Shown piece by piece: positions 18,595-29,308 of a DNA stretch of 64,000 bases. The position numbers and the translations under genes were made by a program. This DNA comes from Rhizobium sp. RCAM05350. GTDB lineage: Bacteria > Pseudomonadota > Alphaproteobacteria > Rhizobiales > Rhizobiaceae. The number at the start of each line of letters is the position of its first letter. Position 1 is the stretch's first letter. The stretch lies in assembly GCA_024426085.1 (NCBI GenBank), contig CP087974.1, positions 4,010,001-4,074,000 on the forward strand. Reading direction: 5' to 3'. The notes under the pieces were generated by a model. The model was not told where the DNA came from, made no database searches, and saw only the letters and a list, made by a program, of their open reading frames with translations.

Positions 18595-19467
18595 ATGGCT
18601 ACGCAGAATACACGGGCGCTTGCGCGCTGGATGATGGCCCCGTCGGTCGGGCTTCTCCTGATCTGGATGATCGTACCACTGGCGATGACGCTGTGGTTTT
18701 CTTTCCAGAACTACAATCTGCTCAATCCCGGCAATATCAGTTTCGCTGGCCTGTTCAACTACCAGTATTTCTATTCGGATCCTGCTTTTTTCCAGTCGAT
18801 CTGGAACACGCTGGTCATCGTGGTCGGCGTGCTTTTTATCACGGTCATCGGCGGCATCGCCATTGCGCTGATGCTCGATCAGCCGATGTGGGGGCAGGGG
18901 CTTGTCCGCATCCTGGTGATCTCGCCGTTCTTCGTCATGCCGCCGGTTGCGGCGCTGGTCTGGAAGAACATGATCATGCACCCGCAATATGGCGTATTTG
19001 CCGATATCAGCCGCTTCTTCGGCCTGCAGCCGGTCGATTGGTTCGGGCAATATCCGCTGTTTTCGATCATCATCATCGTTGCCTGGCAGTGGCTGCCGTT
19101 TGCGACGCTGATCCTGTTGACCGCCCTGCAATCGCTTGACGGCGAGCAGAAGGAAGCAGCCGAGATGGATGGTGCCGGTTTCGTCAACCGCTTCATCTAC
19201 CTGACGGTGCCGCATCTGGCTCGCTCGATCACGGTTGTCATCCTGATCCAGACCATTTTCCTTCTGGGCGTCTACGCCGAAATCCTCGTTACCACCAATG
19301 GCGGTCCGGGATACGCATCGACCAACTTGCCGTTCCTGATCTACCGCACCGCTCTGCTCGGCTACGATGTCGGTGGTGCTTCGGCAGGCGGTATCATCGC
19401 AGTCATCCTCGCCAATATCGTCGCCTTCTTCCTGATGCGCGCCGTTGGCAAGAACCTCGACAAGTAA
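18595..19467 (+). CDS. smoF: Polyol ABC transporter permease
   Basis: 290 residues, intact, from ATG 18595 (GGGAGGG upstream). Six membrane helices (MMAPSVGLLLIWMIVPLAMT first) and the MalF-type coupling loop EQKEAAEMDGAGFVNRFIYL, with the conserved EAA...G. It forms the channel with SmoG. The order SBP-permease-permease-ATPase-dehydrogenase is the classical smo arrangement. Confidence 0.92.
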   Translation: MATQNTRALARWMMAPSVGLLLIWMIVPLAMTLWFSFQNYNLLNPGNISFAGLFNYQYFYSDPAFFQSIWNTLVIVVGVLFITVIGGIAIALMLDQPMWGQGLVRILVISPFFVMPPVAALVWKNMIMHPQYGVFADISRFFGLQPVDWFGQYPLFSIIIIVAWQWLPFATLILLTALQSLDGEQKEAAEMDGAGFVNRFIYLTVPHLARSITVVILIQTIFLLGVYAEILVTTNGGPGYASTNLPFLIYRTALLGYDVGGASAGGIIAVILANIVAFFLMRAVGKNLDK

Positions 19468-19480
19468 GGGAGGCAAGACC

Positions 19481-20306
19481 ATGGCCCGTGCAGTTTCGAC
19501 CAGAAGAACCGTCGTCTTCACCATTGCCGCCTGGATCATCGCGCTCGTGATCTTCTTCCCGATCCTTTATACGATCATCACCTCGTTCAAGTCCGAGACC
19601 GAAGCGATCCAGGGTTTCAACCTCATTCCTTCGGGCACGGTAGAAAGCTACCAGGCCGTTCAGGCACAGAGCAATTATTTCAAGTTCTTCCTGAACTCGG
19701 TGATCATCTCGGTCGGCTCGACGCTGATCGCGCTGTTGATCTCGGTGCCGGCCGCGTGGTCGATGGCCTTTTCGCCGACCAACAAGACCAAGGACATCCT
19801 GATGTGGATGCTCTCCACCAAGATGATGCCGGCCGCAGCCGTCATGGTGCCAATCTACCTTCTGTTCCGCGACTTCGGACTGCTCGACAGCCGCTTCGGC
19901 CTGACCGTGATGCTGACGATGATCAATCTGCCGATCGTTGTGTGGATGCTCTACACTTACTTTCATTGAAATCCCGGGCGAGATCCTCGAAGCCTCGCGG
20001 ATGGACGGAGCGTCGCTGTGGGGCGAGATCTGGTACGTGCTGACGCCGATGGCGGTGCCGGGCATTGCCTCGACTATGCTGCTCAACATTATCCTTGCCT
20101 GGAACGAGGCCTTCTGGACGATCCGGCTCACCACCACCAATGCGGCACCGCTGACGGCCTTCATTGCTTCCTTCTCCAGCCCGCAAGGTCTGTTCTGGGC
20201 CAAGCTGTCGGCCGCCTCGACCCTTGCGATTGCACCGATCCTGATCATGGGCTGGTTCAGCCAGAAACAACTTGTCCGCGGCCTGACCTTCGGCGCCGTG
20301 AAGTAA
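19481..20306 (+). CDS. smoG: Polyol ABC transporter permease, MalG type
   Basis: ATG 19481 (MARAVSTRRTVVFTIAAWII) 13 bp after smoF. A lesion near 19966 (an extra T in CATTGAA) shifts the frame just before the coupling loop EIPGEILEASRMDGASLWGE. The end is GWFSQKQLVRGLTFGAVK, the typical MalG-family C-terminus. About 275 residues with six helices. Confidence 0.9.
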
Positions 20307-20333
20307 CTCAAAGAAAAGACTTGGGAGGCACGC

Positions 20334-21332
20334 ATGGGCAATATCACACTGAAAAAGGTCAACAAATCCTTTGGCGCGACGCAGGTCATTCCTGGGATCG
20401 ACCTGACGATCAATGAGGGCGAGTTCGTCGTCTTCGTCGGTCCCTCGGGCTGCGGGAAGTCGACGCTGCTGCGTTTGATCGCCGGCCTTGAGGATACGAC
20501 CTCGGGCACGATCGAGATCGACGGCCGCGACGTGACCGGCATGGCGCCGGCAAAACGCGGGCTGGCCATGGTGTTCCAGTCCTATGCGCTCTATCCGCAT
20601 ATGTCGGTGCGCAACAACATCGCCTTCCCCCTGAAGATGGCAAAGTTGGATCAAGGCGCCATCGACAAGAAGGTGACGGAAGCGGCGCGTGTCCTCAACC
20701 TCACCAATTATCTCGACCGGCGCCCCGGCCAGCTCTCCGGCGGCCAGCGCCAGCGTCGCCATCGGCCGTGCCATCGTGCGCGAACCCTCGGCCTTCCTGT
20801 TCGACGAGCCGCTGTCCAACCTTGACGCGGCATTGCGCGGGACGATGCGGCTGGAAATCAGCGAACTGCATCACCAGCTGAAGACGACGATGATCTACGT
20901 CACCCACGATCAGGTCGAAGCCATGACCATGGCCGACAAGATCGTGGTCTTGAACGCCGGCAATATCGAGCAGGTCGGATCGCCCCTCGATCTCTACCAC
21001 CGGCCGGACAATATCTTCGTCGCCGGTTTCATCGGCTCGCCGCGGATGAACTTTGCGACGGGCGAATTCGCCAAGCCGCACAACGCGCATACGATCGGCG
21101 TTCGTCCCGAACACCTGAAGCTGTCGACGGGATCGGGTGCCTGGCGCGGCGTGGTCGGTGTTGCCGAGCATCTCGGCTCCGACACGTTCCTGCATATTCA
21201 TGTCGACGGGATCGGGTTGGTGACAGGCGCGTCGGCGGCGATTTTGCTGTCTCGCATGGCGATCAGGTCTTCCTGACACCCGAAGAGGGCCGTGTGCACA
21301 AATTCAATGACAAGGGACTGGCAATTCGATGA
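20334..21332 (+). CDS. smoK: Polyol ABC transporter ATP-binding protein, MalK/UgpC type
   Basis: Walker A GPSGCGKSTLL, Q-loop MVFQSYALYPHMSV, signature LSGGQRQR, Walker B AFLFDEPLSNLD, switch VTHDQVEAMTMAD. The C-terminal OB-like regulatory domain (GVRPEHLKL, HLGSDTFLHI) marks the CUT1 class. A lesion near 20755 falls inside the invariant GQRQRVAIGRA, where one CG is missing. Another near 21232 hides the end; the restored frame reads FLTPEEGRVHKFNDKGLAIR and stops at 21332, overlapping the next start (ATGA). Repaired length about 333 residues. Confidence 0.92.
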
Positions 21333-22100
21333 CACGGCTTATGGGTAAAAGCGCTGATCACGGGATCGGCGCGCGGTATCGGACGCGCTTTTGCGGAGGC
21401 TTACATCCGCGAAGGGGCGACCGTGGCGATTGCCGATATCAATCTCGAACGGGCCAAGGTCACTGCCGGCGAGCTTGGCCCTTCGGCCTATGCCGTTGAA
21501 ATGGACGTGACCAGCCAGGTGTCGATCGATGAAGCGATTGCCTCTATCGCCGCAAAGGCCGGTGGCCTCGACATCCTGGTCAACAACGCAGCCCTGTTCG
21601 ATCTCGCGCCGATCGTCGAGATCACCCGGGAAAGTTATGACAGGCTCTTTACGATCAATGTCTCAGGCACGCTGTTTACCATGCAGGCCGCCGCAAAGCA
21701 GATGATTGCACAGGGACGCGGCGGCAAAATCATCAACATGGCAAGCCAGGCTGGGCGCCGCGGGGAAGCTCTTGTCGCCGTCTATTGCGCCACCAAGGCG
21801 GCCGTTATCAGCCTGACCCAGTCGGCAGGGCTTGACCTCATTAAGCACGGCATCAACGTCAATGCGATTGCGCCCGGCGTCGTCGATGGCGAGCATTGGG
21901 ATGGCGTCGATGCGATGTTTGCCAAGTACGAAAAGCGTCCGCTCGGCGAAAAGAAAAAGCTCGTCGGCGCCGAAGTTCCCTTCGGGCGCATGGGTACGGC
22001 TGACGACTTGACAGGCATGGCGATCTTCCTCGCCTCCGCTGACAGCAACTATGTCGTTTCGCAGACCTACAATGTCGATGGCGGCAACTGGATGAGCTGA
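21329..22100 (+). CDS. smoS: Sorbitol dehydrogenase, short-chain dehydrogenase/reductase family
   Basis: Oxidises D-sorbitol to fructose (and related polyols) with NAD. ATG 21329 overlaps the smoK stop. A lesion near 21348 breaks the start; restored it reads GKSALITGSARGIGRAFAEA, with the Rossmann G-X3-G-X-G. NNAA, the catalytic Ser (INMASQAG) and Y-C-A-T-K are all present. The C-terminus (YVVSQTYNVDGGNWMS) matches the classical SmoS family. About 257 residues. Confidence 0.93.
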
Positions 22101-22126
22101 CCTGAAGCTCGTCGAAAGGAATGAAC

Positions 22127-23615
22127 ATGACGACCAAACTCTCGCTCGCCAATCTCGACGCCATCAAGGCAACCGCTGCGATCCCGGCCTATGACCGATC
22201 CTCGTTGAAGGCAGGTATCGTCCATTTTGGTGTCGGCAATTTCCATCGTGCCCATCAGGCGATCTATCTCGACGACCTGTTCAACACCGGCAGCGATCAC
22301 GATTGGGCGATCGTCAGGGGCAGGGGTTTTGCCGTCGGATGAAGCGATGCGGGCTAAGCTTGAAGCACAGGACTTCCTGACGACGGTGGTCGAGCAAGAC
22401 AACAACAAGAGTGCCGCGCGCGTCACCGCGCCGATGATCGACTATCTGCGACCCGGCAATGCGGCGGCAACGATTGCTGCACTTTCTGACCCGGCGATCC
22501 GCATCGTATCGCTGACGATCACGGAGGGCGGATATTTCATCGATCCGGCATCCGGCGTGTTCAACCCGGAAACATCCGGCCATCGTCGCCGACAGCCAGA
22601 ACCCCGCTGATCCGAAGACCGTGTTCGGCCTGATCATTGCCGGGTTGAAAGCCCGGAAGGACAAGGGCATCGTACCGTTCACGGTAATGTCCTGCGACAA
22701 TATTCCGGGCAATGGAGAAGTCACGCATGCGGCCGTTTCCGGCCTTGCGCGTCTGTCCGATCCGGCGTTTGCTGAATGGATCGAAGCCAATGTCGCGTTT
22801 CCAAATGGCATGGTCGACCGTATCACGCCGGCGACAGGCCCACGTGAAGTCGGCATCGTCGCCGATGAATACGGTATCGACGACAACTGGCCGGTGTTTT
22901 GCGAAGAGTTCAAGCAATGGGTGCTGGAAGATCATTTTCCGGCCGGTCGGCCGGCGCTTGAGAAGGTTGGTGTCCAGTTTGTGCCGGATGTCGCGCCCTA
23001 CGAGCACATGAAGATCCGTATTCTCAACGGTGGCCACGCGGCGATCGCTTACCCGGCAGCACTTCTCGATATCCATTTCGTCCATGAGGCGATGGAGGAC
23101 AAGACGGTTTGCGCTTTCCTGGCAAAGCTGGAAGAGGACGAGATCATCCCGGTTATCCCGCCGGTGCCGAACACCGATCTGAATGCCTATTTCAAGAAGG
23201 TGGAGTCGTGGCTGTTCAATCCGAAGATCGCCGACACCATTCCCGCGCTTAGCGCAGGATGGCTCCAACCGGCAGCCGAAATTCATCCTGCCGACGACGG
23301 CGGACCGGCTGCGGCGCGGCGAGGATGTCGTCGGCCTGTCGCTGGTGTCAGGGCTCTGGTGCCGGTATCTTGCCGGGACCACGGACAGCGGCAAGCCGAT
23401 CACCTTCAACGATGCCAGCGCCGACCGGCTTCACGCAGCGGCGATAAAAGCCAAGGACGATCCACAGGCCTTTCTTGCGCTTTCCGATATCTTCGGCGAT
23501 GTTGCGCAATCAATGCTGTTCCAGAAACGGTTCGCTGCATGCGCTGCGGACACTTTGGGACAAGGGCACGCGGGCAACGCTGCAGCTCTATCTCGACGGA
23601 AAACTTGGAGAGTGA
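22127..23615 (+). CDS. mtlK: Mannitol 2-dehydrogenase
   Basis: Long-chain polyol dehydrogenase converting mannitol to fructose. The start at 22127 (MTTKLSLANLDAIKATAAIP) is six bases from GAAAGGA; an ATG at 22121 abuts that site. Family motifs are GIVHFGVGNFHRAHQA (NAD site), TITEGGYFID, PFTVMSCDNIPGNG and the catalytic K-I-R-I-L-N-G-G-H region. Four lesions (near 22335, 22580, 23258, 23545) must be removed to reach the family length of about 495 residues. The true end reads LRTLWDKGTRATLQLYLDGK, stopping at 23615. Confidence 0.92.
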
Positions 23616-23696
23616 CCTCATGACGCTTCAGCCCCCGCGTAACGTCGTGGCCGCGGCACGCGACCACTCTGGCGCGCAAGCCGTGGCCTGACGAAC

Positions 23697-24393
23697 ATGA
23701 ATACGCATCCGCCAAAGCTGGTGATTTTCGATTGCGACGGGGTTCTGGTCGATAGCGAGCCTTTGTCGCTCGACGTGCTGGTTCGCGTGTTGCTGCAATG
23801 CCGGCGTCGATATGGATGCCGAAGAGGCAACGGAGCGGTTTCTCGGCAAGAGCCTGAAGACGATGTCGGACATCCTGCATGAGGATTACGGTCTTGCAGT
23901 CGACGATCATTTTCTCGAGCAGATGCGCCTCGATCTCTACCAGCGGTTCCGCCAGGAACTGCAGCCGGTCGCCGGTATCGCCACGGCACTTGATCAGCTT
24001 GATCTTCCCAGATGCGTAGCCTCGTCGAGCCAGATGGAACGCATCCGGCTTTCCCTGACCATTACCGGGCTGATCGACAAGCTTGAGCCCTATCTGTTCA
24101 GCTCCAGCATGGTCAAGCACGGCAAACCGGCGCCGGACCTGTTCCTCCATGCGGCTGCCGAGATGGCGACGCCACCGGAAAATTGCATCGTCGTCGAAGA
24201 TAGCCCTGCCGGCGTCGAAGCGGCCAAGGCCGCGGGCATGCGGGTTTTCGCTTTTGCTGGCGCCTCGCATGCAAAATCCGAGCGGCATCTGCAAACGCTG
24301 CGTCGGCTCGATCCCGACGTGCTGTTTGACGACATGCGGGAATTGATCCATTTTGTCCGTAAAGAACAAAGGGACGGGAACGCAGGGCTCTGA
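23697..24393 (+). CDS. HAD-superfamily phosphatase, beta-phosphoglucomutase-like subfamily
   Basis: Motif I is F-D-C-D-G-V-L-V-D-S-E at the N-terminus, motif II ASSSQMER, motif III HGKPAPD with the Lys, and motif IV VVEDSPAGVEAAKAAG. A lesion near 23800 splits the cap domain. About 232 residues. The stop overlaps the kinase start (TGATG). In smo-type operons a HAD enzyme probably dephosphorylates a sugar phosphate side product, but the substrate is not readable. A 23-codon ORF at 23620-23691 in the preceding gap has no recognisable features. Confidence 0.85.
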
Positions 24394-25975
24394 TGGCTGA
24401 TTTGATCGTTGCTGTCGATGTCGGAACCGGCAGCGCCTGCGCTGGCATTTTCGATAGGCATGGCAAGCAGTTGGCCCGGGCGGACTATCCGATCGCGATG
24501 AATCGGCCGGAAGAAAATCACGCCGAGCATGATTCTGAAAATATCTGGTCTGCCGTCTGCATCGCCGTCAAGACGGCGCGTGCCAAGGCTGGCGTTACGG
24601 CCGAGGCGATTGCGGCAATCGGCTTCGATGCGACATGCTCGCTCGTCGTGCGGGACAGGGATGGTGCGCCCTTGTCGGTCAATCGCAAGGGCGACCTGCG
24701 CTGGGATACGATCGTTTGGCTCGATCACCGGGCACTGAAGCAGGCGGATTTCTGTACGGCCACCAAGCATCCGGTGCTTGATCATTCCGGTAGGGTCATG
24801 TCGCCTGAAATGGAAATGCCGAAGCTGATGTGGCTGAAGCAGACCCTGCCGCAGCAATGGGAAAAGGCGGGCTATTTCTTCGATCTCGCCGATTTCCTGT
24901 CCTGGCGGGCAACCGGCAATGCCGCACGGTCGCGCTGCACGCTGACGGCCAAGTGGAACTATCTGTCCCATCAGGAGAACGGCTGGCAGGACGAATTTCT
25001 GCATAGGATCGGACTTGAGGATGTGCGCGAACGTGGCGGGCTACCTGAAAAGACGTTGCCGGTCGGGCGATCGGTTGGGCATCTGACGGCCGCGGCTGCG
25101 GCTGAATTGGGTCTGGCGGAGAGTTGCCGGGTGGCCACAGGGCTGATCGACGCCTATGCTGGCGCCATCGGTGTGCTCGGCGGTTTTGCCGGCGAGCCGG
25201 AAAAGCTGGAACGGCAACTCGCCCTGATTGCCGGTACCTCGAGCTGCATCGTTGCGTTCTCCCAGGAGATGAAGCCCGGTTTCGGCATGTGGGGTCCTTA
25301 TTTCGAGGCCGCTTTTCCGGACAGTTGGCTGATCGAGGGCGGGCAATCAGCAACCGGGGCTCTGCTCGATCACGTCGTTCGCAGCCACAGTGCCGGCGGT
25401 GAGCCGGACGCCGAAATTCACCAGAGGATCGTGCTGCGCATTCAGGAACTGCGGGCCGCTTACGGAACCGAATTTGCAGGCCCGTCTGCATGTGCTGCCG
25501 GATTTTCACGGAAACCGCTCGCCGCTCGCCGACCCGCATGCGCTTGGCGTCATCAGCGGCCTGACGCTGGACAGCTCGTTCGATGCACTCTGCCGGCTCT
25601 ATTGGCGCACTTGCGTCGCCATTGCGCTCGGAATTCGCCACATCCTCGGAAATGATGAAAGAGGCGGGCTACGACCTCGACACTTTGCATGTGACCGGCG
25701 GTCATGTCCGCAACGCGCTGTTGATGGAGCTTTATTCCGATGTGACCGGCTGCACGGTCGTCGTCCCGGAAACCAACGATGCGGTTCTGCTCGGCACGGC
25801 CATGGTCGCCTCCGTCGCCGGCGGCCTCTATCCGGACCTGCGCGCCGCGGGACCAGCCATGTCTCCCGGCGGCCATGCGCAATATCCGAATGCCGAAGTG
25901 CAGGAAATCTACGATCGCGACTACCGCAAGTTCCTGAGCCTCTATAGGCACCGCACCGAGCTGGAAACGCTGTGA
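24393..25975 (+). CDS. FGGY-family pentulose kinase (ribulokinase/xylulokinase-like)
   Basis: N-terminal actin-like motif VAVDVGTGSACAGIFDRHGK, then IAAIGFDATCSLVV, ATP-site and FGGY signatures (ALIAGTSSCIVAF; PDFHGNRSPLADP; LHVTGGHVRNALLMEL). Phosphorylates a ketopentose or related ketose in the cytoplasm. The IGFDATCS and GQSATGALLDHVV forms resemble the FGGY subgroup of D-ribulokinases rather than classical XylB (family-level judgement). Lesions near 25480 and 25650 disrupt the C-terminal domain; repaired length is about 528 residues. It closes the polyol operon. Confidence 0.87.
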
Positions 25976-26107
25976 AAACAGCGGATTTTACATCATCCAA
26001 AAAAAATGAAACCGCGCGGAACTTTTTCTGTATTGGCTCGTTTCTCTCACGTCCGGATAGCGGTTCACATCGCCCCCAATGTGAGCCCCAATCAAACATC
26101 CGGCAAT

Positions 26108-26177
26108 CAACTCACACGCCCCCTCGGTGAGTTGTCAATATCAGCCAGTGCCTTCCCCCGGCGCTGGCTGTTTTTTT
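26108..26177 (+). terminator. Tandem hairpins and rho-independent terminator of the smo operon
   Basis: First stem CAACTCAC/GTGAGTTG (26108-26134). Second stem AGCCAGTGCC/GGCGCTGGCT (26143-26169, one G-T pair) followed by G and seven T. The second is a textbook intrinsic terminator, 170 bp past the kinase stop. Confidence 0.85.
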
Positions 26178-26237
26178 GTCATTTTTTTGGGATGACGGCT
26201 TGTGCAAGACGGCTGGGACCCTCAAGCCGCATCACGA

Positions 26238-27287
26238 CTAGGCTCGGCCGATGATTTCATATTCCCGGGATGGGATGGTCAGGTGATATTCGATGCGGTC
26301 GGATGTCGTCAAATACATCGCCTTGCCACCGATCGCCACCGGCACGACGCTCCAGTACCGTGCGTGCAAATGTATGTTCATCCACCTCCCGCAGGGCAGC
26401 AGCAGGTGGCAGGTTTTCGACCCAGGCCAGCTCGATGGCTGCACTCTCCTCAAAGGTCGTCTCGGAAACAGTCGATTGTCAGCGAGTTTATGCCTGCCGA
26501 GATCGCACCATAGGATGCCGAATTGACGATGAGTTCGTGCAGCGCAAGGCCGATATGCAAGGTCGCGTTGGGTGACAGATGCGCATTGATGCCGTTGATG
26601 GAGATCGGCGTTTCGGAATCCGGCCAATAGGCGCTGAACTGCCGCTCGGTCAGCGCAAAGAGATAGGCCCCGCGCCAGCTGGAATCGGTGACGAGATCCT
26701 GCGAATAGGCAAGCGACTGGATGCGGCCGCGAAATTTGGTGAGAAAATAGTCCAGCGACAGGGCCTGGCGTGCTGTCTGCGTTGCAATCCCTTGAATGAT
26801 GGCGAGCAGGTTCTTGGAGCGATGGCTGAGTTCGCGCAACAGGGTCTTCAAGATGCGTTCGCGATGCCGGGTTTCCGAGATATCGGTGATCACGGAGAGA
26901 GTTCCGGTCATTCCAGCTGCATCAATGCGCTCGATATCGATCCGGTATGTCAGCACTCCGGTCGCCGCCGCCACGTCGATTTCGGTCGATACAGGCGTGT
27001 TTGTGCAGGTGACGCTGCGTTTCAAGGCAACTAGTCGCGTGCCGTCCTCTGCGCCGAACACAGATTCCTCGCCCTGATGCTCTGTTGCCAGTAGCTGCAA
27101 TCCTTCGGGCAGGTTTCCGGAAAGAACAGTGTCGAGATCGTCCGATTGATAAACATATCCAGCCCCTGATTTCTTCAAAACCAGTTCCATCAGGACCTTG
27201 CTGGTATTGGCGTCGGTCTTGATCGAGGCTGAGTTGCCTGCATTGCCCACGCGAAGCGCCTTCCATTCTGTGATCGGTTCTCCGCAT
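26238..27287 (-). CDS. HWE/HisKA_2-family sensor histidine kinase next to phyR
   Basis: ATG 27287 after GCAGGAGT gives MRRTDHRMEGASR; a lesion near 27250 leads to VGNAGNSASIKTDANTSKVL. A PAS-like sensor (residues ~30-140) precedes the phosphoacceptor box LLRELSHRSKNLLAIIQGIA, with His in the usual place. The N-box is ALHELIVNSASYGAIS. Two more lesions (near 26465 and 26345) hide the C-terminus, which reads VVPVAIGGKAMYLTTSDRIE and ends at 26238. No membrane segment, so a cytoplasmic sensor. As the gene after phyR it is the likely PhyK-type kinase that phosphorylates PhyR under stress. Confidence 0.87.
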
Positions 27288-27369
27288 TACTCCTGCGCCG
27301 GGAAAAGGCGGGTAGATCCGATCGGTATTCGGACCGGAAATAGGGGCCGGCTCTCATACCAATATGTTC

Positions 27370-27396
27370 ACACGGGGCGCCGATATGCCCCCGTGT
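27370..27396 (-). other. Stem-loop between phyR and its kinase gene
   Basis: ACACGGGG and CCCCGTGT form an 8-bp stem in the 151-bp gap. No long T-run follows, so it is a weak terminator or processing stem. Confidence 0.45.
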
Positions 27397-27438
27397 TCTC
27401 TTTCAATAGGCCCGTTCCAGACGTTGGGTAAACTAATC

Positions 27439-28231
27439 TCAAGCCGCAGCTTTGGTCGATTCGTTGAAGAACAGCGCCTGACTGATCAGGGCCTTGACCA
27501 TGTCCGGGTTGAACGGCTTTGTGACCAGAAAGGTTGGTTCAGGGCGTTCGCCGGTCAACAGGCGCTCTGGAAATGCTGTGATGAAAATGACCGGAATGGC
27601 CGTGTTCTTCAGGATGTCATTGACGGCGTCGATGCCTGAACTGCCATCGGCCAGCTGGATATCGGCAAGCACCATGCTTGGCCGCGTCGCCTTGAACAGG
27701 GCGACGGCTTCGTCGCGTGTGCGCGCAATGCCGGTAACCGTGTGCCCCAGGCTCTCGACCATCTGTTCGATGTCGATCGCAATCAACGGCTCGTCCTCGA
27801 TAATCATGATATCGGTTGCCACCTGGCGCGAAATTTCTTCGGACGCGCGCTCAAGCAACTGGTTCATGCCGCTCTCGGTCGTGTCGAGAACTTCAGCCGC
27901 CTCGCTTGTACGAAACCCTTCGACGGAAACCAGGAGAAAAGCCTGACGGGCGAGCGGCGAGACCGAAGCAAGATTGATCGAAGCGCGCTTTTCCCAGGCA
28001 AAGGGCGACACCGGTTCCGGGATCAGGACGGACGATGAACCGAAAAGCTTGGTATAAAGCTGAAACAGAGCAACCCTGTCATTGCTGGCTTCCGGGAAAA
28101 TACCGACATCTGCGATCAGCGCTTCCAGAACAGCTGCGACATAGGCGTCGCCCGATGTCTGCGATCCCGTCAATGCGGGAATATCGGCGCAGATAGGGCA
28201 GGAACGGAGCGATCCGGGTGGAAAGTGACAT
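27439..28231 (-). CDS. phyR: General stress response regulator PhyR (sigma-like plus receiver)
   Basis: ATG 28231 starts MSLSTRIAPFLPYLRRYSR. A lesion near 28175 joins it to ALTGSQTSGDAYVAAVLEAL. The N-terminal ~130 residues mimic EcfG sigma regions 2 and 4 (TSEAAEVLDTTESGMNQLLE). The receiver follows (DIMIIEDEPLIAIDIEQMVE, phosphoacceptor Asp in M-V-L-A-D-I-Q-L-A-D, Lys in F-L-V-T-K-P-F-N). Phosphorylated PhyR binds the anti-sigma NepR and frees EcfG. Divergent from nepR-ecfG. Confidence 0.95.
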
Positions 28232-28278
28232 ATAAAAACTCCCTCAATCTGGCCGGGGTGGTGGCCATGACAGCGGGA

Positions 28279-28303
28279 AAACACGACGTTAAAAAAAGGT
28301 TCC
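28279..28303 (-). promoter_or_regulatory. EcfG-type promoter of phyR
   Basis: On the minus strand, GGAAC (28303-28299) lies 18 bases from TT (28280-28279), matching the rhizobial EcfG/RpoE2 pattern GGAAC-N18-TT. The phyR start is about 48 bp downstream, consistent with autoregulation. Confidence 0.65.
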
Positions 28304-28310
28304 TTTCAGC

Positions 28311-28335
28311 GGAACATTTTTTTTAACCGCGCATT
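28311..28335 (+). promoter_or_regulatory. EcfG-type promoter of nepR-ecfG
   Basis: GGAAC at 28311-28315, 18 bases, then TT at 28334-28335. nepR begins 37 bp further on. It lies back to back with the phyR promoter, only 7 bp between the two GGAAC boxes. Confidence 0.68.
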
Positions 28336-28371
28336 ATGCTGCCAGATGAATATTGAAGGTATTTGGCATTG

Positions 28372-28566
28372 ATGACCGACAAACTTGGGGCAGGGCGCGA
28401 GACCATGAGGTCTGTGCGTGCCGATAATCCAAATGCGCAGATTGCAACGAAGCTCCGCGCTCTCTATCTTTCTGTACAGGAAGAAGCCATTCCAGACCGG
28501 TTCCTTGACCTGCTTGAGAAGCTCGATGCGGTCGAGCGCCAGTCGATGCCGGATGTGGCAGAATGA
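28372..28566 (+). CDS. nepR: Anti-sigma factor NepR
   Basis: 64 residues from ATG 28372. The conserved NepR core reads NAQIATKLRALYLSVQEEAI, then P-D-R-F-L-D-L-L-E-K-L-D, the two helices that clamp EcfG or PhyR. Acidic C-terminal tail. The stop overlaps the ecfG start (ATGA). Size and position are standard for alphaproteobacterial stress loci. Confidence 0.93.
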   Translation: MTDKLGAGRETMRSVRADNPNAQIATKLRALYLSVQEEAIPDRFLDLLEKLDAVERQSMPDVAE

Positions 28567-29129
28567 GTGCTGGCATGACGTCTGAGGAACCCAGTTTCAA
28601 GCGTGAAATGCTCGCGGCCCTCCCCAGCCTGCGAGCCTTCGCCATGTCACTGATTGGCAGGCATGATCGCGCCGACGATCTGGTGCAGGATACCATCATG
28701 AAGGCATGGGCCAAGCAGGACCACTTCGAGATGGGCACCAACATGAAGGCGTGGCTGTTCACCATCCTTCGCAACGAACTCTACAGCCAGATGCGCAAGC
28801 GCGGCCGTGAGGTCCAGGATAGCGACGGGTATTTTACCGAGTCGCTTGCCCAGCACCCGGCACAGTACGGATCTCTGGATCTCCAGGATTTCAAGCGAGC
28901 GCTGGAAACACTTCCGCCGGATCAACGTGAAGCCATCATCCTTGTCGGTGCTTCCGGCTTTTCCTACGAAGAGGCGGCGGAAATTTGTGGCTGTGCGCTC
29001 GGTACGATCAAGAGCCGCGTCAACCGTGCCCGCCAGCGGCTGCAGGACATTCTGCAGGTGACTGGCGAAAACGAATACGGCCCGGATGCCACATCTGCGC
29101 CGATGACGTCGTGGGCTTTCATTTCCTGA
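28563..29129 (+). CDS. ecfG: ECF sigma factor EcfG (general stress response)
   Basis: 188 residues. Region 2 includes RHDRADDLVQDTIMKAWAKQ and the KAWLFTILRNELYSQMRKRG helix. Region 4 is LPPDQREAIILVGASGFSYE, then EAAEICGCALGTIKSRVNRA, the ECF15 form. Directs RNA polymerase to GGAAC-type promoters, of which three lie in this window. Coupled to nepR and followed by a terminator. Confidence 0.95.
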   Translation: MSAGMTSEEPSFKREMLAALPSLRAFAMSLIGRHDRADDLVQDTIMKAWAKQDHFEMGTNMKAWLFTILRNELYSQMRKRGREVQDSDGYFTESLAQHPAQYGSLDLQDFKRALETLPPDQREAIILVGASGFSYEEAAEICGCALGTIKSRVNRARQRLQDILQVTGENEYGPDATSAPMTSWAFIS

Positions 29130-29141
29130 CATCGCCTTCTC

Positions 29142-29180
29142 CGCCCGCCAAACCTTGCCTCCGAGGCTTGGCGGGCGTTT
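29142..29180 (+). terminator. Terminator of nepR-ecfG
   Basis: CGCCCGCCAA and TTGGCGGGCG pair perfectly around a loop that holds its own CCTC/GAGG pair, followed by TTT, 13 bp past the ecfG stop. Confidence 0.75.
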
Positions 29181-29201
29181 CCTGCTGCGGAGCATCATTC
29201 G

Positions 29202-29231
29202 GCACGATTGCGTCGCAGGCAGCAATCGTGC
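29202..29231. other. Perfect 10-bp inverted repeat before the second kinase gene
   Basis: GCACGATTGC and GCAATCGTGC, 10-bp spacer, 78 bp before the kinase start. Could be a protein-binding dyad or an RNA stem; no T-run follows. Confidence 0.4.
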
Positions 29232-29308
29232 AGAAACTGTGTCCAGGCGTGTTACAGCGTTAGGGCCATGGGGCGAGACATTGACGTCCAGGCTGGGTAT
29301 GGAATTTC

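Noticed and set aside
20740..20770. Programmed frameshift in smoK
   Set aside because: The break is in an invariant signature and lacks a slippery heptamer; similar breaks occur in many unrelated genes and in a tRNA.
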